A DNA stretch of 64,000 bases from Luteococcus sp052116585 (GTDB lineage: Bacteria > Actinomycetota > Actinomycetes > Propionibacteriales > Propionibacteriaceae): positions 1 to 64,000 of the forward strand of contig NZ_JBQKKT010000013.1 in assembly GCF_052116585.1 (NCBI RefSeq). Reading direction: 5' to 3'. The notes beneath the pieces were generated by a model. That model had not been told where the DNA came from. It did not search any database and worked only from the letters and a program-made list of their open reading frames with translations. The number at the start of each line of letters is the position of its first letter. Position 1 is the first letter of the stretch. The position numbers and the translations under genes are program-made. Positions 1 to 8,214 of this stretch are shown here, one piece after another.

Positions 1-332
1 ACCAGGCCCGGTGACAACACCCCCCGGATCATTGGTGAGACAGGGGCACTGAGTCATGCCGGGCCCGGCGACCGTGACCCCTCCCTACGGGGTCACCAGC
101 AAGGTAACGGGGACCTGCTCGGAGAACGAGGAGCGCCCGACACCCGGGTGGTGTCGCGCGCTCCGCTGTTGTTGTGGGGTCAGGTTGTGGGGATCGGTTT
201 GTGGGGGTCGGGTTGTGGCGTGTGCGTCTGGTGCCCTCCCCGTCCTCGTGTGGGAGTGCAGGGGCGGGCGCATCTCGTCGGAGTGGGTGGGCTGGTCTCG
301 AGCCAGCCCCGTGCGCCCCGACGGTCAGCGGA
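1..332. other. No gene recognised at left edge
   Basis: Open frames here have no recognisable protein character; the longest are proline/arginine-rich high-GC frames on both strands. An 8-bp hairpin (GTGACCCC / GGGGTCAC) lies at 74-96 and could be a weak terminator. Around 176-225 there are loose GGTTGTGG-type repeats. I see nothing else I can support. Confidence 0.5.
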
Positions 333-506
333 TCAGAAGCACCAGAGAATGCGCCAGCCGTCGGTGTCGACGCTCTGGCTGGAGCTGATCTTGACGGTGC
401 TGAGGCCGCGGTCAGCTGCCTGGGCGGGAGCGACGGCCGTGACGCCCGCAAGGGCGATGGCGGTGGCGATGGTGGCGATGAACTTCTTCGGGGTAAAAGG
501 ATTCAT
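333..506 (-). CDS. Possible small secreted peptide, 57 aa
   Basis: A 57-residue frame starts with ATG at 506 and ends with TGA at 333. It begins MNPFTPKKF, has a hydrophobic alanine/isoleucine core and then APAQA, which looks like a Sec signal peptide with AxA cleavage near residue 30. The predicted mature part is only about 27 residues and ends WRILWCF with a single cysteine. It lies 49 bases downstream of the response regulator on the same strand, so it may be co-transcribed with that two-component system. There is no clear ribosome binding site, although TTACAT about 8 bases before the ATG could be a -10 for a leaderless transcript. I recognise no family. It could be a secreted signal, a bacteriocin-like peptide or a chance frame. 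Confidence 0.4.
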   Translation of the reverse strand: MNPFTPKKFIATIATAIALAGVTAVAPAQAADRGLSTVKISSSQSVDTDGWRILWCF

Positions 507-555
507 GGTGCAAATGTAAGGTGTCCGTCATGTGGTTGGACAGAGCCACGCCACA

Positions 556-1284
556 TCATGGTTGTGGTTTGACCAATCCGGTGTCGTAGGCGAGCACGAC
601 CATCTGGATTCGGTCCCTGAGATCCAACTTGGCCAGGATGTGCCCGATGTGCGTCTTCACGGTCGCCTCGGCCAGGAAGAGCTTCCCAGCGATCTCCGAG
701 TTCGTGAGGCCCAGGCCAACCTCCACCAGGACCTCCCGTTCGCGTTCGGTGAGCGGTGCCAGTCTGTCCTGGCTGTTGCGTCGCTCGTCGGGTCCGGCTG
801 GCAGGCTCGGCAGGAAGCGTTCCAGCAGGCGTCGGGTGGCCGACGGCGCCACGACTGATTCGCCCGAGTGCACGGCGCGGATGGCGGCCAGGAGCTCGGC
901 TGGTCCAGCGTCCTTCAGCAGGAAACCCGAGGCGCCGGCCTTCAAGGCCGCGTAGACGTACTCGTCCAGGTCAAAGGTGGTCAGCACCAGGACGCGGGGT
1001 CCCTCGACGGGCGCGGGCATCCCGGGCCCCTCGACAGGTCCGGGAGTCCTGGGTGGATGGCCACCGCAGATCCGCCGGGTGGCCTCCACCCCGTCCATCA
1101 CGGGCATCCGGATGTCCATCAGCACAACGTCGACGCCCTCACCGGCCGCGGCCACCGCCTCGGCCCCGTTGCCGGCCTCGCCGACGACGGTCATGTCGGG
1201 CTGGGCATCCAGCACCATCCGAAAACCCGCGCGGACCATGGACTGGTCGTCGGCCAGCAGCAGCCTGATCGGGGCCTGGCTCAT
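556..1284 (-). CDS. LuxR/NarL-family response regulator
   Basis: A cytoplasmic DNA-binding response regulator of 242 aa, partner of the overlapping histidine kinase. The receiver domain shows the phospho-acceptor in VVLMDIRMP (D57), the switch threonines in VLVLTTFD and the conserved lysine in FLLKDAG. A LuxR-type helix-turn-helix lies at about residues 175-240 (LTEREREVLVEV, VKTHIGHILAKL). A proline/glycine insertion at about residues 75-96 (PGPVEGP twice) sits between alpha-3 and beta-4, where NarL-type receivers are normally short, and looks like a small in-frame duplication. It overlaps the kinase stop by 4 bases, so the pair is translationally coupled. The likely target is the divergent ABC exporter. 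Confidence 0.93.
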   Translation of the reverse strand: MSQAPIRLLLADDQSMVRAGFRMVLDAQPDMTVVGEAGNGAEAVAAAGEGVDVVLMDIRMPVMDGVEATRRICGGHPPRTPGPVEGPGMPAPVEGPRVLVLTTFDLDEYVYAALKAGASGFLLKDAGPAELLAAIRAVHSGESVVAPSATRRLLERFLPSLPAGPDERRNSQDRLAPLTEREREVLVEVGLGLTNSEIAGKLFLAEATVKTHIGHILAKLDLRDRIQMVVLAYDTGLVKPQP

Positions 1285-2657
1285 GGGACATTCCTCTCGA
1301 CGGATTGCAGGGGGGTGGTGAGTCGTGGGGGCGGGCCGGGTTCTCCGGGCGCAGGTGCGACTCCTCGGGTGGCCGGCGGCGGCATGGCGGGCAGGATGGC
1401 GTGCACCTCGAAGCCGCCACCCTTGCGAGGTCCCGCATTGAGGTGACCGCCCCAGGCGGCCATCCGTTCTCGCATGCCCACCAGACCGTGGCCAAGACCG
1501 TCGCCGTAGTGGCCGTCGGTGCTCGCGCCCGGCCCCGAACCGGTGTCGGCGATCCGCAAGGAGATTCCTCGGGCGTCGTGACTGAGCGTCACGTCGACGC
1601 TGGCGCCCGGACCCGCGTGCTTCAGGACATTGGTCAATGACTCCTGCACCACGCGGTAGGCCGCCATCTGGGCTCCCTCGCCCAAGGGCGGATGGGCGGC
1701 GGGATCGCCTTCGACGTGGAAGGTCGCGGGCGCTCCGGCTGTCTGCAGCTGGGCCACCAGGTCTGCGATCTGGTCCAGGGTGGCGGCCGGGGCCATCTCG
1801 ATCTCCTCGCCGTCCTGGCGCAGCACCCCGACCAACCGACGCGTCTCGTCCAGCGCGGTCCGGGCGGTCTGGCCGATGGTGGCGATGGCGCTGTTGACCT
1901 GGGCCAGTCGTGCCTCGGCATCACCCAGCTCGTCGTGTCCGGCCAGATAGCCCGCACCGTCTGCCTGCACCACGATGACGCTCAGGGAATGGGCCACGAT
2001 GTCGTGCATCTCACGGGCGAGCCGGTTGCGCTCCTCCTGGGCCACCAGTGCGACCCCTCGGGCTCGCTCGCGTTCGAGGGCCTCGGCCCGTTCCCGCCAG
2101 GACTGGTGCACCAGGTCCTTCTGGCGGGCCCACTGGCCGGCGAACCAGCAGGCGGCCACCACGGCCAGGCAGCCGCCACCGTTGAAGACGGAGCGGATCA
2201 GGACGGCATCCCAACTGTTCGTCGGGTAGACATCGGAGGGCTGGCCCCAGTCGATCCCGGCGGCCAGACAGGAGGCCAGCGACATCCACAGGCACCATCG
2301 CGCCTGGCGCGGCTCGGCATAGCGGGCAAAGGCGTAGACCATGATGGCCGCGCAGACATTGGCCGGCAGGAAGTTGTCCATCAGCGCCAGTTGCAGCAGG
2401 TGCGCCGGGATGATCGCCAGCGTGGCCTCGAAGGGGAAGGTGCGTCGCCAGACCAGGGGCAGGGCGAAAGCCAGGCTCCACAGGTGCATCTCCACATTGG
2501 TCAGCTCGGGCGGACCCCAACCGGGTGTGGCGATGGCGCTGTAGGCCAGCGGCCACATCAGCAGGGCCAGCAGCGCGTCGCCCCACCTGGGGCGCAGGAA
2601 GCGGTGCAGCCACCCGGCCCGGCCGTCGGCCGTGGCGGCAGTACTGGCGGGTGGCAT
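1281..2657 (-). CDS. Membrane sensor histidine kinase (HisKA_3 type)
   Basis: A 458-aa sensor kinase that should phosphorylate the overlapping LuxR-type regulator. The N-terminal part (about residues 25-175) holds several hydrophobic segments with little extracytoplasmic sequence, suggesting intramembrane sensing. A short helical linker leads to the phospho-acceptor in LAREMHDIVAHSL (H218). The HATPase domain has SLTNVLKHA (N box), IADTGSGPG (G1) and GHGLVGMRERM (G2). ATG at 2657 follows AGAAGGGAGC, a good ribosome binding site; an upstream extension of the frame lacks any. It is divergent from the ABC transporter, typical of actinobacterial systems that respond to membrane-active compounds. 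The stimulus is unknown. Confidence 0.93.
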   Translation of the reverse strand: MPPASTAATADGRAGWLHRFLRPRWGDALLALLMWPLAYSAIATPGWGPPELTNVEMHLWSLAFALPLVWRRTFPFEATLAIIPAHLLQLALMDNFLPANVCAAIMVYAFARYAEPRQARWCLWMSLASCLAAGIDWGQPSDVYPTNSWDAVLIRSVFNGGGCLAVVAACWFAGQWARQKDLVHQSWRERAEALERERARGVALVAQEERNRLAREMHDIVAHSLSVIVVQADGAGYLAGHDELGDAEARLAQVNSAIATIGQTARTALDETRRLVGVLRQDGEEIEMAPAATLDQIADLVAQLQTAGAPATFHVEGDPAAHPPLGEGAQMAAYRVVQESLTNVLKHAGPGASVDVTLSHDARGISLRIADTGSGPGASTDGHYGDGLGHGLVGMRERMAAWGGHLNAGPRKGGGFEVHAILPAMPPPATRGVAPAPGEPGPPPRLTTPLQSVERNVP

Positions 2658-2740
2658 CGCGCTCCCTTCTGGTGGCTTGGCTCGTTGGTGCCGGTGGCAA
2701 TTCGTCGATCCCCAGCGACGTCGGTGTGACCAGCGTAGGA

Positions 2741-2795
2741 GGGGGTGCCGGCGTAGTCCTGCACCCCCGGGATGGAGAGTCTCATCCCGGGGGTG
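2741..2795. promoter_or_regulatory. Overlapping inverted repeats between divergent TCS and ABC genes
   Basis: A perfect 13-bp inverted repeat, CACCCCCGGGATG at 2762-2774 and CATCCCGGGGGTG at 2783-2795, has an 8-base loop. An alternative 8-bp pair, GGGGGTGC at 2741-2748 and GCACCCCC at 2761-2768, uses part of the same sequence. It lies 105-125 bases before the kinase start and 73 bases before the transporter start. It may be the operator for the response regulator or a switchable leader hairpin. That role is inferred from position and symmetry only. Confidence 0.5.
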
Positions 2796-2867
2796 GATTG
2801 TCGTGCGCCAGGGATCCAGACACCCGACGGATGCTCGACGAGACGTCCGGCCGGAAGGGTTGGTGCC

Positions 2868-3653
2868 ATGGACACCGCATTCGACCACAGCCAGCCCGAA
2901 GCCCGGCAGCTCCCCGGCAGTACCGTCCCCGAGCCTGCACCGAAGCCGGTGCTCGTGGGCCTGGGCATCGTGAAGACCTATGGCACGACCGTCGCCCTGG
3001 GCGGCGCCAACCTGGCCATCCGCTCGGGGGAGTCCGTCGCGGTGATGGGCCCCTCGGGCTCCGGGAAGACCACTCTCCTGCACTGCCTCTCGGGCATCCT
3101 CGCTCCTGACTCCGGGGAGATCCTGTTGGATGACGCGGTCTCTCGTGTCCGGGTGGACGGCCTCGACGTGGAACAGCGCGCCCAGTTGCGGCGCGAGCGC
3201 TTCGGCTTCGTCTTCCAGCAGGGCCTCCTGCTGCCGGAACTCACCGCCCTGGAGAATGCCGCGCTGCCGCTGATGCTGGCGGGGGTTGGCCGTCGGGAGG
3301 CCGAGCAGCAGGCCCGCGGCTGGCTGGCGCGGCTCGGCCTGGCGGGCGCGGACGAGCGTCGTCTGGGGCAGATGTCCGGCGGTCAGGTGCAACGGGTGGC
3401 CATCGCCCGCAGCCAGGTCACCGGGGCGGGTGTCACGTTCGCCGACGAGCCAACCGGTGCCCTGGACCAGCGGACCTCGGCCGAGGTCCTGGAGGCGCTC
3501 CTGGCCTCCACGGTGGGCCGTGGTCACACCCTCGTGATGGTCACGCACGACGAGAAGGTCGCCGCCCGCTGTGCCCGCACGGTGCGCCTGGAGGACGGTC
3601 AGGTGGTCTGGGACAGCAATCCGCTGCGGCCCGTGCTGGATGGTGTGGCATGA
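2868..3653 (+). CDS. ABC transporter ATP-binding protein (MacB/LolD type)
   Basis: A 261-aa ATPase that powers the FtsX-like permease encoded directly behind it. It shows Walker A GPSGSGKTT, the ABC signature QMSGGQVQRVAIARS and Walker B VTFADEPTGALD, with the H-loop in VMVTHDEKVA. The PTGALDQ region is characteristic of the MacB/LolD/FtsE subgroup. The N-terminus has about 25 extra residues before the nucleotide-binding domain. I chose ATG at 2868 because GGAAGGGT precedes it; upstream in-frame starts lack this. Its stop overlaps the permease start by 4 bases. With the divergent two-component system it probably forms a stress-induced exporter or membrane-repair module. Confidence 0.93.
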   Translation: MDTAFDHSQPEARQLPGSTVPEPAPKPVLVGLGIVKTYGTTVALGGANLAIRSGESVAVMGPSGSGKTTLLHCLSGILAPDSGEILLDDAVSRVRVDGLDVEQRAQLRRERFGFVFQQGLLLPELTALENAALPLMLAGVGRREAEQQARGWLARLGLAGADERRLGQMSGGQVQRVAIARSQVTGAGVTFADEPTGALDQRTSAEVLEALLASTVGRGHTLVMVTHDEKVAARCARTVRLEDGQVVWDSNPLRPVLDGVA

Positions 3654-5038
3654 CCAGCCTGCCCATGGGGGAATCCTTCGAGCGCAGGACTCCGTCGAGC
3701 ACCGCCGTGCTGCGTGAGCTGATGTCCCTGCTGGGCCCGGCGAGTCTCGCCGACCGCTCCAGCTGGGCCCTGCCGGTGGCTGCCCTGGCCGTGGCGAGCG
3801 CGCTGAGCCTGTCCGTGGCCGGTGGCGTGCACCACTTCCTCTCGATGACTGGTGAGCTGGCGGGCCTCTACCAATTCCTGTCCGTCGTCGCGCTGGTGCT
3901 TCTGCTGGTCCCGCTGATGACACTGGCGGGCTCCGCGGCCCGACTCTCCGCGCGGCGACGAGACACCCGGCTGAGCTCGCTGCGGCTGCTGGGTGCCAGC
4001 TCCGCGACGATCCGGCTGCTGACCCTGGCCGAGGCAGCGCTGATGGCCCTGGCGGGTGGTGTCCTGGGCGTGCTGGGCTATGTGGCCCTGATACCGGTCT
4101 TCGGGCTGTTGCGCTTTGCCGGCGGGCCGATCGGGGCAGGCAGCCTGTGGATCGGCGTGCTGCCCGTGCTGGGCGCGCTGCTGGTGATCGTCCTGCTGGT
4201 GGTGGCCAGCGCATTGGTTGGCCTGCGCAAGGTCGAGGTCACTCCCCTGGGTGTGCGCACCCGCCAGCAGGCCCCGACGTCGTCGAAGGGGCGGTTGGTT
4301 GCCGCCGTGCTGGTGGTTCTGGGGTGCTCCGTGCTGGCCAAACTGATCGGCTTTGCCGCCAGCATGGCCGCCGCGGTGGTGATGATGGTCTTCATGTTCG
4401 GGGCGCCGCTGCTGGCCGTGAACCTGGCCGGTCCGTTCGTCGTCGCGGCCATCGCCCGGCTCGACCTGAAGCGGGCCAAGGGACCGGTCCAGTTGCTGGC
4501 GGCTCGCTCCGTGCTCGAGGACCCCAAGCAGACCTGGCGGCAGGTGGGTGCCCTGGGCGCCACCACTTTCGTCGGCGTGCTGATGGGCGTCGGAATGGCC
4601 CTGGTGGGCTCGGCCCAGGGGCAGAATCCCCAGGACCTGATGGTCGCCGCCGACACCCGCACCGGCGTGCTGCTCACGCTGGCCATCAGCTTCGTGACGG
4701 TGGCGTGCAGTGTGGGGATCAACCAGACCGCCGCCGTCCTGGACCGTCGCCCGCTCTACGTGGGTCTCGACATGTTGGGCATGCCAGCGGATCTGGTGGA
4801 TGCGGCACGTCGACGCTCGGTGCTGCGCCCCGTGGTGGCCGTGGTGCTGCTCTCGGCGGCTGCGGCGATGGCCGTGGTGCTCCCGCTGGGACTGGCCAGC
4901 GCCAGTGTGGATCCCGCTGCCTTCCTGACGGTCGCGCTGGTGCTGGTGGCCGGCCTGTTCACGGTTGCCGCCTCCCTGACGGCGAGCAGGATGACGCTGC
5001 GGCAGGTGCTCGCCGACGGGCTGGTGCGCCAGGAGTAG
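3650..5038 (+). CDS. FtsX-like ABC transporter permease
   Basis: A 462-aa integral membrane protein, the membrane half of the exporter. Hydrophobic segments are seen near residues 40-65, 75-95, 125-150 and 165-190 in the first half, with a similar set in the second half (about 225-265, 310-350, 400-455). This fits two FtsX-type modules in one chain. It starts at ATG 3650 overlapping the ATPase stop (ATGA). It lacks a large periplasmic MacB domain, so it resembles actinobacterial bacitracin-resistance-like permeases rather than MacB. A strong terminator follows. The substrate cannot be read from the sequence. Confidence 0.88.
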   Translation: MTSLPMGESFERRTPSSTAVLRELMSLLGPASLADRSSWALPVAALAVASALSLSVAGGVHHFLSMTGELAGLYQFLSVVALVLLLVPLMTLAGSAARLSARRRDTRLSSLRLLGASSATIRLLTLAEAALMALAGGVLGVLGYVALIPVFGLLRFAGGPIGAGSLWIGVLPVLGALLVIVLLVVASALVGLRKVEVTPLGVRTRQQAPTSSKGRLVAAVLVVLGCSVLAKLIGFAASMAAAVVMMVFMFGAPLLAVNLAGPFVVAAIARLDLKRAKGPVQLLAARSVLEDPKQTWRQVGALGATTFVGVLMGVGMALVGSAQGQNPQDLMVAADTRTGVLLTLAISFVTVACSVGINQTAAVLDRRPLYVGLDMLGMPADLVDAARRRSVLRPVVAVVLLSAAAAMAVVLPLGLASASVDPAAFLTVALVLVAGLFTVAASLTASRMTLRQVLADGLVRQE

Positions 5039-5131
5039 CCATGATCTGGGTCGGCCCGGTCCGGCCCGGGCACGGCCAGGTCAGCTCCATCGGGCCACCA
5101 CGCCGGGTCCTTCCAGGTGTCCGGAATACAA

Positions 5132-5168
5132 CAGTGCCCGGCCCCGCGTGCTGCGGGACCGGGCACTG
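5132..5168. terminator. Hairpin terminator after ABC permease
   Basis: A 16-bp stem with one mismatch (CAGTGCCCGGCCCCGC / GCGGGACCGGGCACTG) and a 5-base loop lies between the converging permease and GH16 genes. It has no clear T tract and could serve both directions. Confidence 0.75.
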
Positions 5169-5198
5169 TCCAGTTCTGGCCAGCTCCGGCGGATGCCG

Positions 5199-5236
5199 GA
5201 TCACTGGGTCGTGATCACTGGGTCAGGATCACTGGG
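5199..5236. repeat. Three tandem 14-bp repeats over the GH16 stop codon
   Basis: GATCACTGGG repeats at 5199, 5213 and 5227 with exact 14-bp period; the first two copies continue as GTC. The third copy contains the GH16 stop codon, so the duplications extended the 3' flank rather than the protein. Confidence 0.8.
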
Positions 5237-6602
5237 CGGGGGTGAACTTCGGCTCGGCGACGTCGGCCCAGTGACGGATCCAGTTGATCCGGGTGCGGGT
5301 GTCGGTGGCGGGCAGCGGGCCCACCCACTCGCTGTTCTGGGCCCACGAGTTGGTCATCAGGTAGCCCTGCGGCTCGCTGCCGGCACCCAGGTTGGTGGGC
5401 AGGTTGTCCCAGGTGTGGGTGTGCTTGCCGTCGGCGTAGAAGCTGATCGAGTTCTGCTTGATCAGGAAGCCATAGGTGTGGAAGCCGTCGGACGGGTCGA
5501 AGGGGAGGAAGACCTCCTTGTACTGGTGACCGCCGCCGGCGTAGTGCACGGAGTAGAAGATGCTGTGCCGCTTGCCCGGGCCGTTGTCGGCGCTGCGGAT
5601 CTCCATGTCCACCTCGGGGAAGCCGTAGTCCTTGGCGATGAAGAACATGCCGGACAGGATTCCGGGGGTGGCCGACATCTGCATGCTGGTCTCGTAGTAG
5701 CCGTTGCCGACCAGGTTGGCCGGGTTGGTCTGCATCTCGGCGCCGGACTTCTGGTTGGCGCGGCTGATCATCGTGGCGTGGCCATTGGCCACCTCCACAT
5801 TGGACCGCATCAGCATGTTGCCGCCGCTGCCCTGCCAGTCGCCGTTGATCCGAAGAGTCTTGTTGGCGTTGTAGTTGGAGCCGGCCGGCCACGAGGAGAA
5901 CTCCTCGACGAAGGTGGGCTTCTCATCGACGGGGCTGGTGGGGGCCGGTGCGCTGGGCGACGGGGTGGGCGTCGCGGTCGGGGTGCTCGGGGCGGCGCTC
6001 GGGCTGGGAGCGATGGTGGGCTGTGCCGTGGGGCTGGGCGCGACGGTCGGCGTGGCAGTAGCCGTGGGGACGGTGGTGGGCTTGCCCGCATTCGGGTTGC
6101 CGGTGGCGGTGGCCTTCACGCGCTGGGTGCCGGACTGCTGCTGCACCTCGCCCTCGACGGTCACGTCGGGGCTGCCCTCGGCAGCGGCCCAGCCGTTGAG
6201 GAAGACGGTGGCGCCCACCATCGACTCGTCGACGGTGATGGTGTGCTTGGCCTGTTCGCCGTCGCAGGTGGCGGAGGTGGACTTGGTGGCGGACCAGCCG
6301 CGGGGACCGGACTGGCCCAGGCTGACCGCCTCGCAGTCCAGGCCGGGGACCTCGGCATTCAGGGTGACCTGCTGGCCCACCTGGGAGCTGCCGATGGACG
6401 GTGTGGCCACGTAGAACTGCACGTCGTCCTTCTCGGCATTCCACGGGACGGGAGTGCGGAAGTCGGCCCACGCGGTGGCGGTGGGTTCGGCCTTGGCCTC
6501 GGCCGCGGCACCGGGCTGGAGTGCCAGGGCCATGATCAGGGCTGCGGAGGCGGACAGGCCGCGTCGCAGGCGGGAGCGGAGGAGCGGGCGATGAGTGGTC
6601 AT
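5229..6602 (-). CDS. Secreted family 16 glycoside hydrolase
   Basis: A 457-aa exported beta-glycan hydrolase. ATG at 6602 follows AGGAAC and opens a Sec signal peptide (basic RSRLRRG, hydrophobic core, about 36 residues). Next comes a beta-rich domain of about 130 residues with two cysteines, then a Pro/Thr/Ala/Ser linker (about residues 165-220), then a GH16 domain. The catalytic signature is PEVDMEIRS, fitting ExDxE (nucleophile and acid/base glutamates). The aromatic-rich segment near YSVHYAGGGHQYKE is also typical of the fold. GH16 enzymes cut beta-1,3/1,4-glucans, agars or carrageenans; the substrate cannot be told. It is divergent from the GlgC-like gene and could trim the cell's own polysaccharide or an environmental glucan. 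Confidence 0.85.
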   Translation of the reverse strand: MTTHRPLLRSRLRRGLSASAALIMALALQPGAAAEAKAEPTATAWADFRTPVPWNAEKDDVQFYVATPSIGSSQVGQQVTLNAEVPGLDCEAVSLGQSGPRGWSATKSTSATCDGEQAKHTITVDESMVGATVFLNGWAAAEGSPDVTVEGEVQQQSGTQRVKATATGNPNAGKPTTVPTATATPTVAPSPTAQPTIAPSPSAAPSTPTATPTPSPSAPAPTSPVDEKPTFVEEFSSWPAGSNYNANKTLRINGDWQGSGGNMLMRSNVEVANGHATMISRANQKSGAEMQTNPANLVGNGYYETSMQMSATPGILSGMFFIAKDYGFPEVDMEIRSADNGPGKRHSIFYSVHYAGGGHQYKEVFLPFDPSDGFHTYGFLIKQNSISFYADGKHTHTWDNLPTNLGAGSEPQGYLMTNSWAQNSEWVGPLPATDTRTRINWIRHWADVAEPKFTPAQ

Positions 6603-6838
6603 GTCTGTTCCTGCTGGTGAGAGGTGGGGTGGGTCCCGGGCCGCGACATTCTCGCGGCCGTGCAGCAACCGGTTCGAATCATCGGGGGCCGTTCGAGTCC
6701 GGTGGCCTGGGCTCGGTGCCAGCGAGTGGCGCCGTCATCACAGTAGCTGACCTTAGAGATTCCTGAAAACTCTTCAGAGTGTCGCGTTTCCTGCGTCCAT
6801 AGGGGTGAGGTGGTGCTGGTTGCCGGGCGGATAGCGTG

Positions 6839-8137
6839 ATGCCCATGACCTCGAACAGCGCTTCCCCTGACGTCCGGAGTTCGGAACGCATCCTGGCCAT
6901 CGTCCTGGCGGGCGGGAAGGGCAGCCGGATGGACGTGCTGACCGAACGTCGCGCCAAGCCGACCCTGCCCTTCGGTGGGGTCTTCTCCCTCCTGGACATC
7001 TGCCTGTCCAACCTGGCCAACAGCCGGGTGCGCGATGTCTGGGTGGTGGTGCAGTACCAGGCGTCGAGCCTGGACGACGTGCTCTCGCACGGCCGGCCAT
7101 GGGACTTGGATCGCAACCGTGGCGGGCTGAGGGTCCTCCCGCCCCAGGAGGGCATCGGGGATGACGAGGAGGGCATGGCGACCGGCAATGCCGATGCGCT
7201 CTTCCGGATCCGCAAGCTGGTGCAGCAGCACGACCCGACTCTGGTGATGGTGCTCTCGGCCGACCACGTCTATGCCATCGACCACCGCGAGGTGGTCCGC
7301 ACCCACCGCGAAGCGGGGGCGGAGTGCACCGTCGTCACCACCACCATGGCCAGGGCAGAGGCGGGCAACCACACCGTCGTCGACGTGGACCGCGACGGGC
7401 GCGTGACGCGGGTGCACCACAAGCCCGACGAGCCGCACACCGAGACCGTCGCCTCGGAGGTCTTCCTGTATGAGCCCGACGTGCTGGTGGAGACCCTTGA
7501 GGAGCTGCACCGCAAGCTCTCGCCCGGTGCCCCGGACCGCGACTCGGGGCTGGGGGATTTCAGTGAGCACCTGCTGCCGGCCCTCGTGGACCGTGGACAG
7601 GTGGTGGCGCACCCCTTGGTGGGTTATTGGCGCGATCTGGGCCGCCCGTCGGCCTATTTCCGCGCCCATCAGGACCTGCTGGCCGGCGAGGTGGACATCC
7701 TGCACCGCCGCGACTGGCCGATCTGCACGGCCTCGCCGGTGCGAGCCGCCGCCCGCGTGCACGAGGGGGCCACGGTGCGGGACTCGATGCTCGGCAATGG
7801 CGCGGAGATCCACGGCCGTGTGGAGCGCTGCGTCATCGGCCCCGACGTGGTGGTGGAGGCCGGGGCCGTGGTGCACGACGCGATCCTGATGCGTGGTGTG
7901 ACGGTGCGCTCGGACGCCCGGGTGGGCTGGTCGATCATCGACGCGGAGGCCAAGGTGGGAGCCGGTGCCCGAGTGGGTTCCGAGGAGCCCTTGGGGGTTG
8001 AGTCCAGACTGATGTCCGACGAGCTGACGTTGATCGGCATGGCTGCGGAGGTGCCCGACGGTGCGCATCTCCCGGCTGGGGCGCGGCTCGATCCAGGGGA
8101 CTCGGTGGCAACAGCCGTGCGTTCCGCAGGGCTGTGA
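6839..8137 (+). CDS. glgC: GlgC-like glucose-1-phosphate adenylyltransferase
   Basis: A cytosolic nucleotidyltransferase of about 432 aa that would make ADP-glucose (or a related NDP-sugar) from glucose-1-phosphate. The N-terminal Rossmann-like domain has LAGGKGSRMDVLTERRAKP and PFGG, the pyrophosphorylase signature. VLSADHVY carries the conserved metal-site aspartate, and a left-handed beta-helix (about residues 290-400, hexapeptide-like repeats) follows. Several positions differ from textbook GlgC, for example LLDICLSNLANS where IIDFALSNCINS is usual, so the substrate may differ. Starts at 6836 (GTG), 6839 (ATG) and 6845 (ATG) are all possible; GGGCGG at 6827-6832 favours the first two. No glycogen synthase lies beside it. 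Confidence 0.8.
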   Translation: MPMTSNSASPDVRSSERILAIVLAGGKGSRMDVLTERRAKPTLPFGGVFSLLDICLSNLANSRVRDVWVVVQYQASSLDDVLSHGRPWDLDRNRGGLRVLPPQEGIGDDEEGMATGNADALFRIRKLVQQHDPTLVMVLSADHVYAIDHREVVRTHREAGAECTVVTTTMARAEAGNHTVVDVDRDGRVTRVHHKPDEPHTETVASEVFLYEPDVLVETLEELHRKLSPGAPDRDSGLGDFSEHLLPALVDRGQVVAHPLVGYWRDLGRPSAYFRAHQDLLAGEVDILHRRDWPICTASPVRAAARVHEGATVRDSMLGNGAEIHGRVERCVIGPDVVVEAGAVVHDAILMRGVTVRSDARVGWSIIDAEAKVGAGARVGSEEPLGVESRLMSDELTLIGMAAEVPDGAHLPAGARLDPGDSVATAVRSAGL

Positions 8138-8161
8138 CCGTGTGTTCCGCAGGGCTGTGAC
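8121..8161. repeat. 18-bp direct repeat across the glgC stop codon
   Basis: GTTCCGCAGGGCTGTGAC occurs at 8121-8138 and again at 8144-8161. The first copy contains the glgC stop codon. The second ends just before the PHO-box-like site of phoD. Confidence 0.9.
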
Positions 8162-8164
8162 AAA

Positions 8165-8197
8165 GTTCACCTGAAGCTCAGCTGAAGGTCATTGGGG
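8165..8197 (+). promoter_or_regulatory. PHO-box-like site upstream of phoD
   Basis: Three consecutive 11-base units, GTTCACCTGAA, GCTCAGCTGAA and GGTCATTGGGG, share G(T/C/G)TCA at their 5' ends. This matches the spacing and GTTCA-type core known for PhoP direct-repeat boxes in Streptomyces. It ends 17 bases before the phoD ATG, which would place it over the promoter. A PhoP-binding role is inferred from motif and target gene. Confidence 0.65.
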
Positions 8198-8214
8198 CTC
8201 GTCAGGCTGGAGTC

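Noticed and set aside
29..451. Protein-coding gene at the left edge
   Set aside because: Overlapping frames on both strands are Pro/Arg/Thr-rich with no motif or ribosome site.
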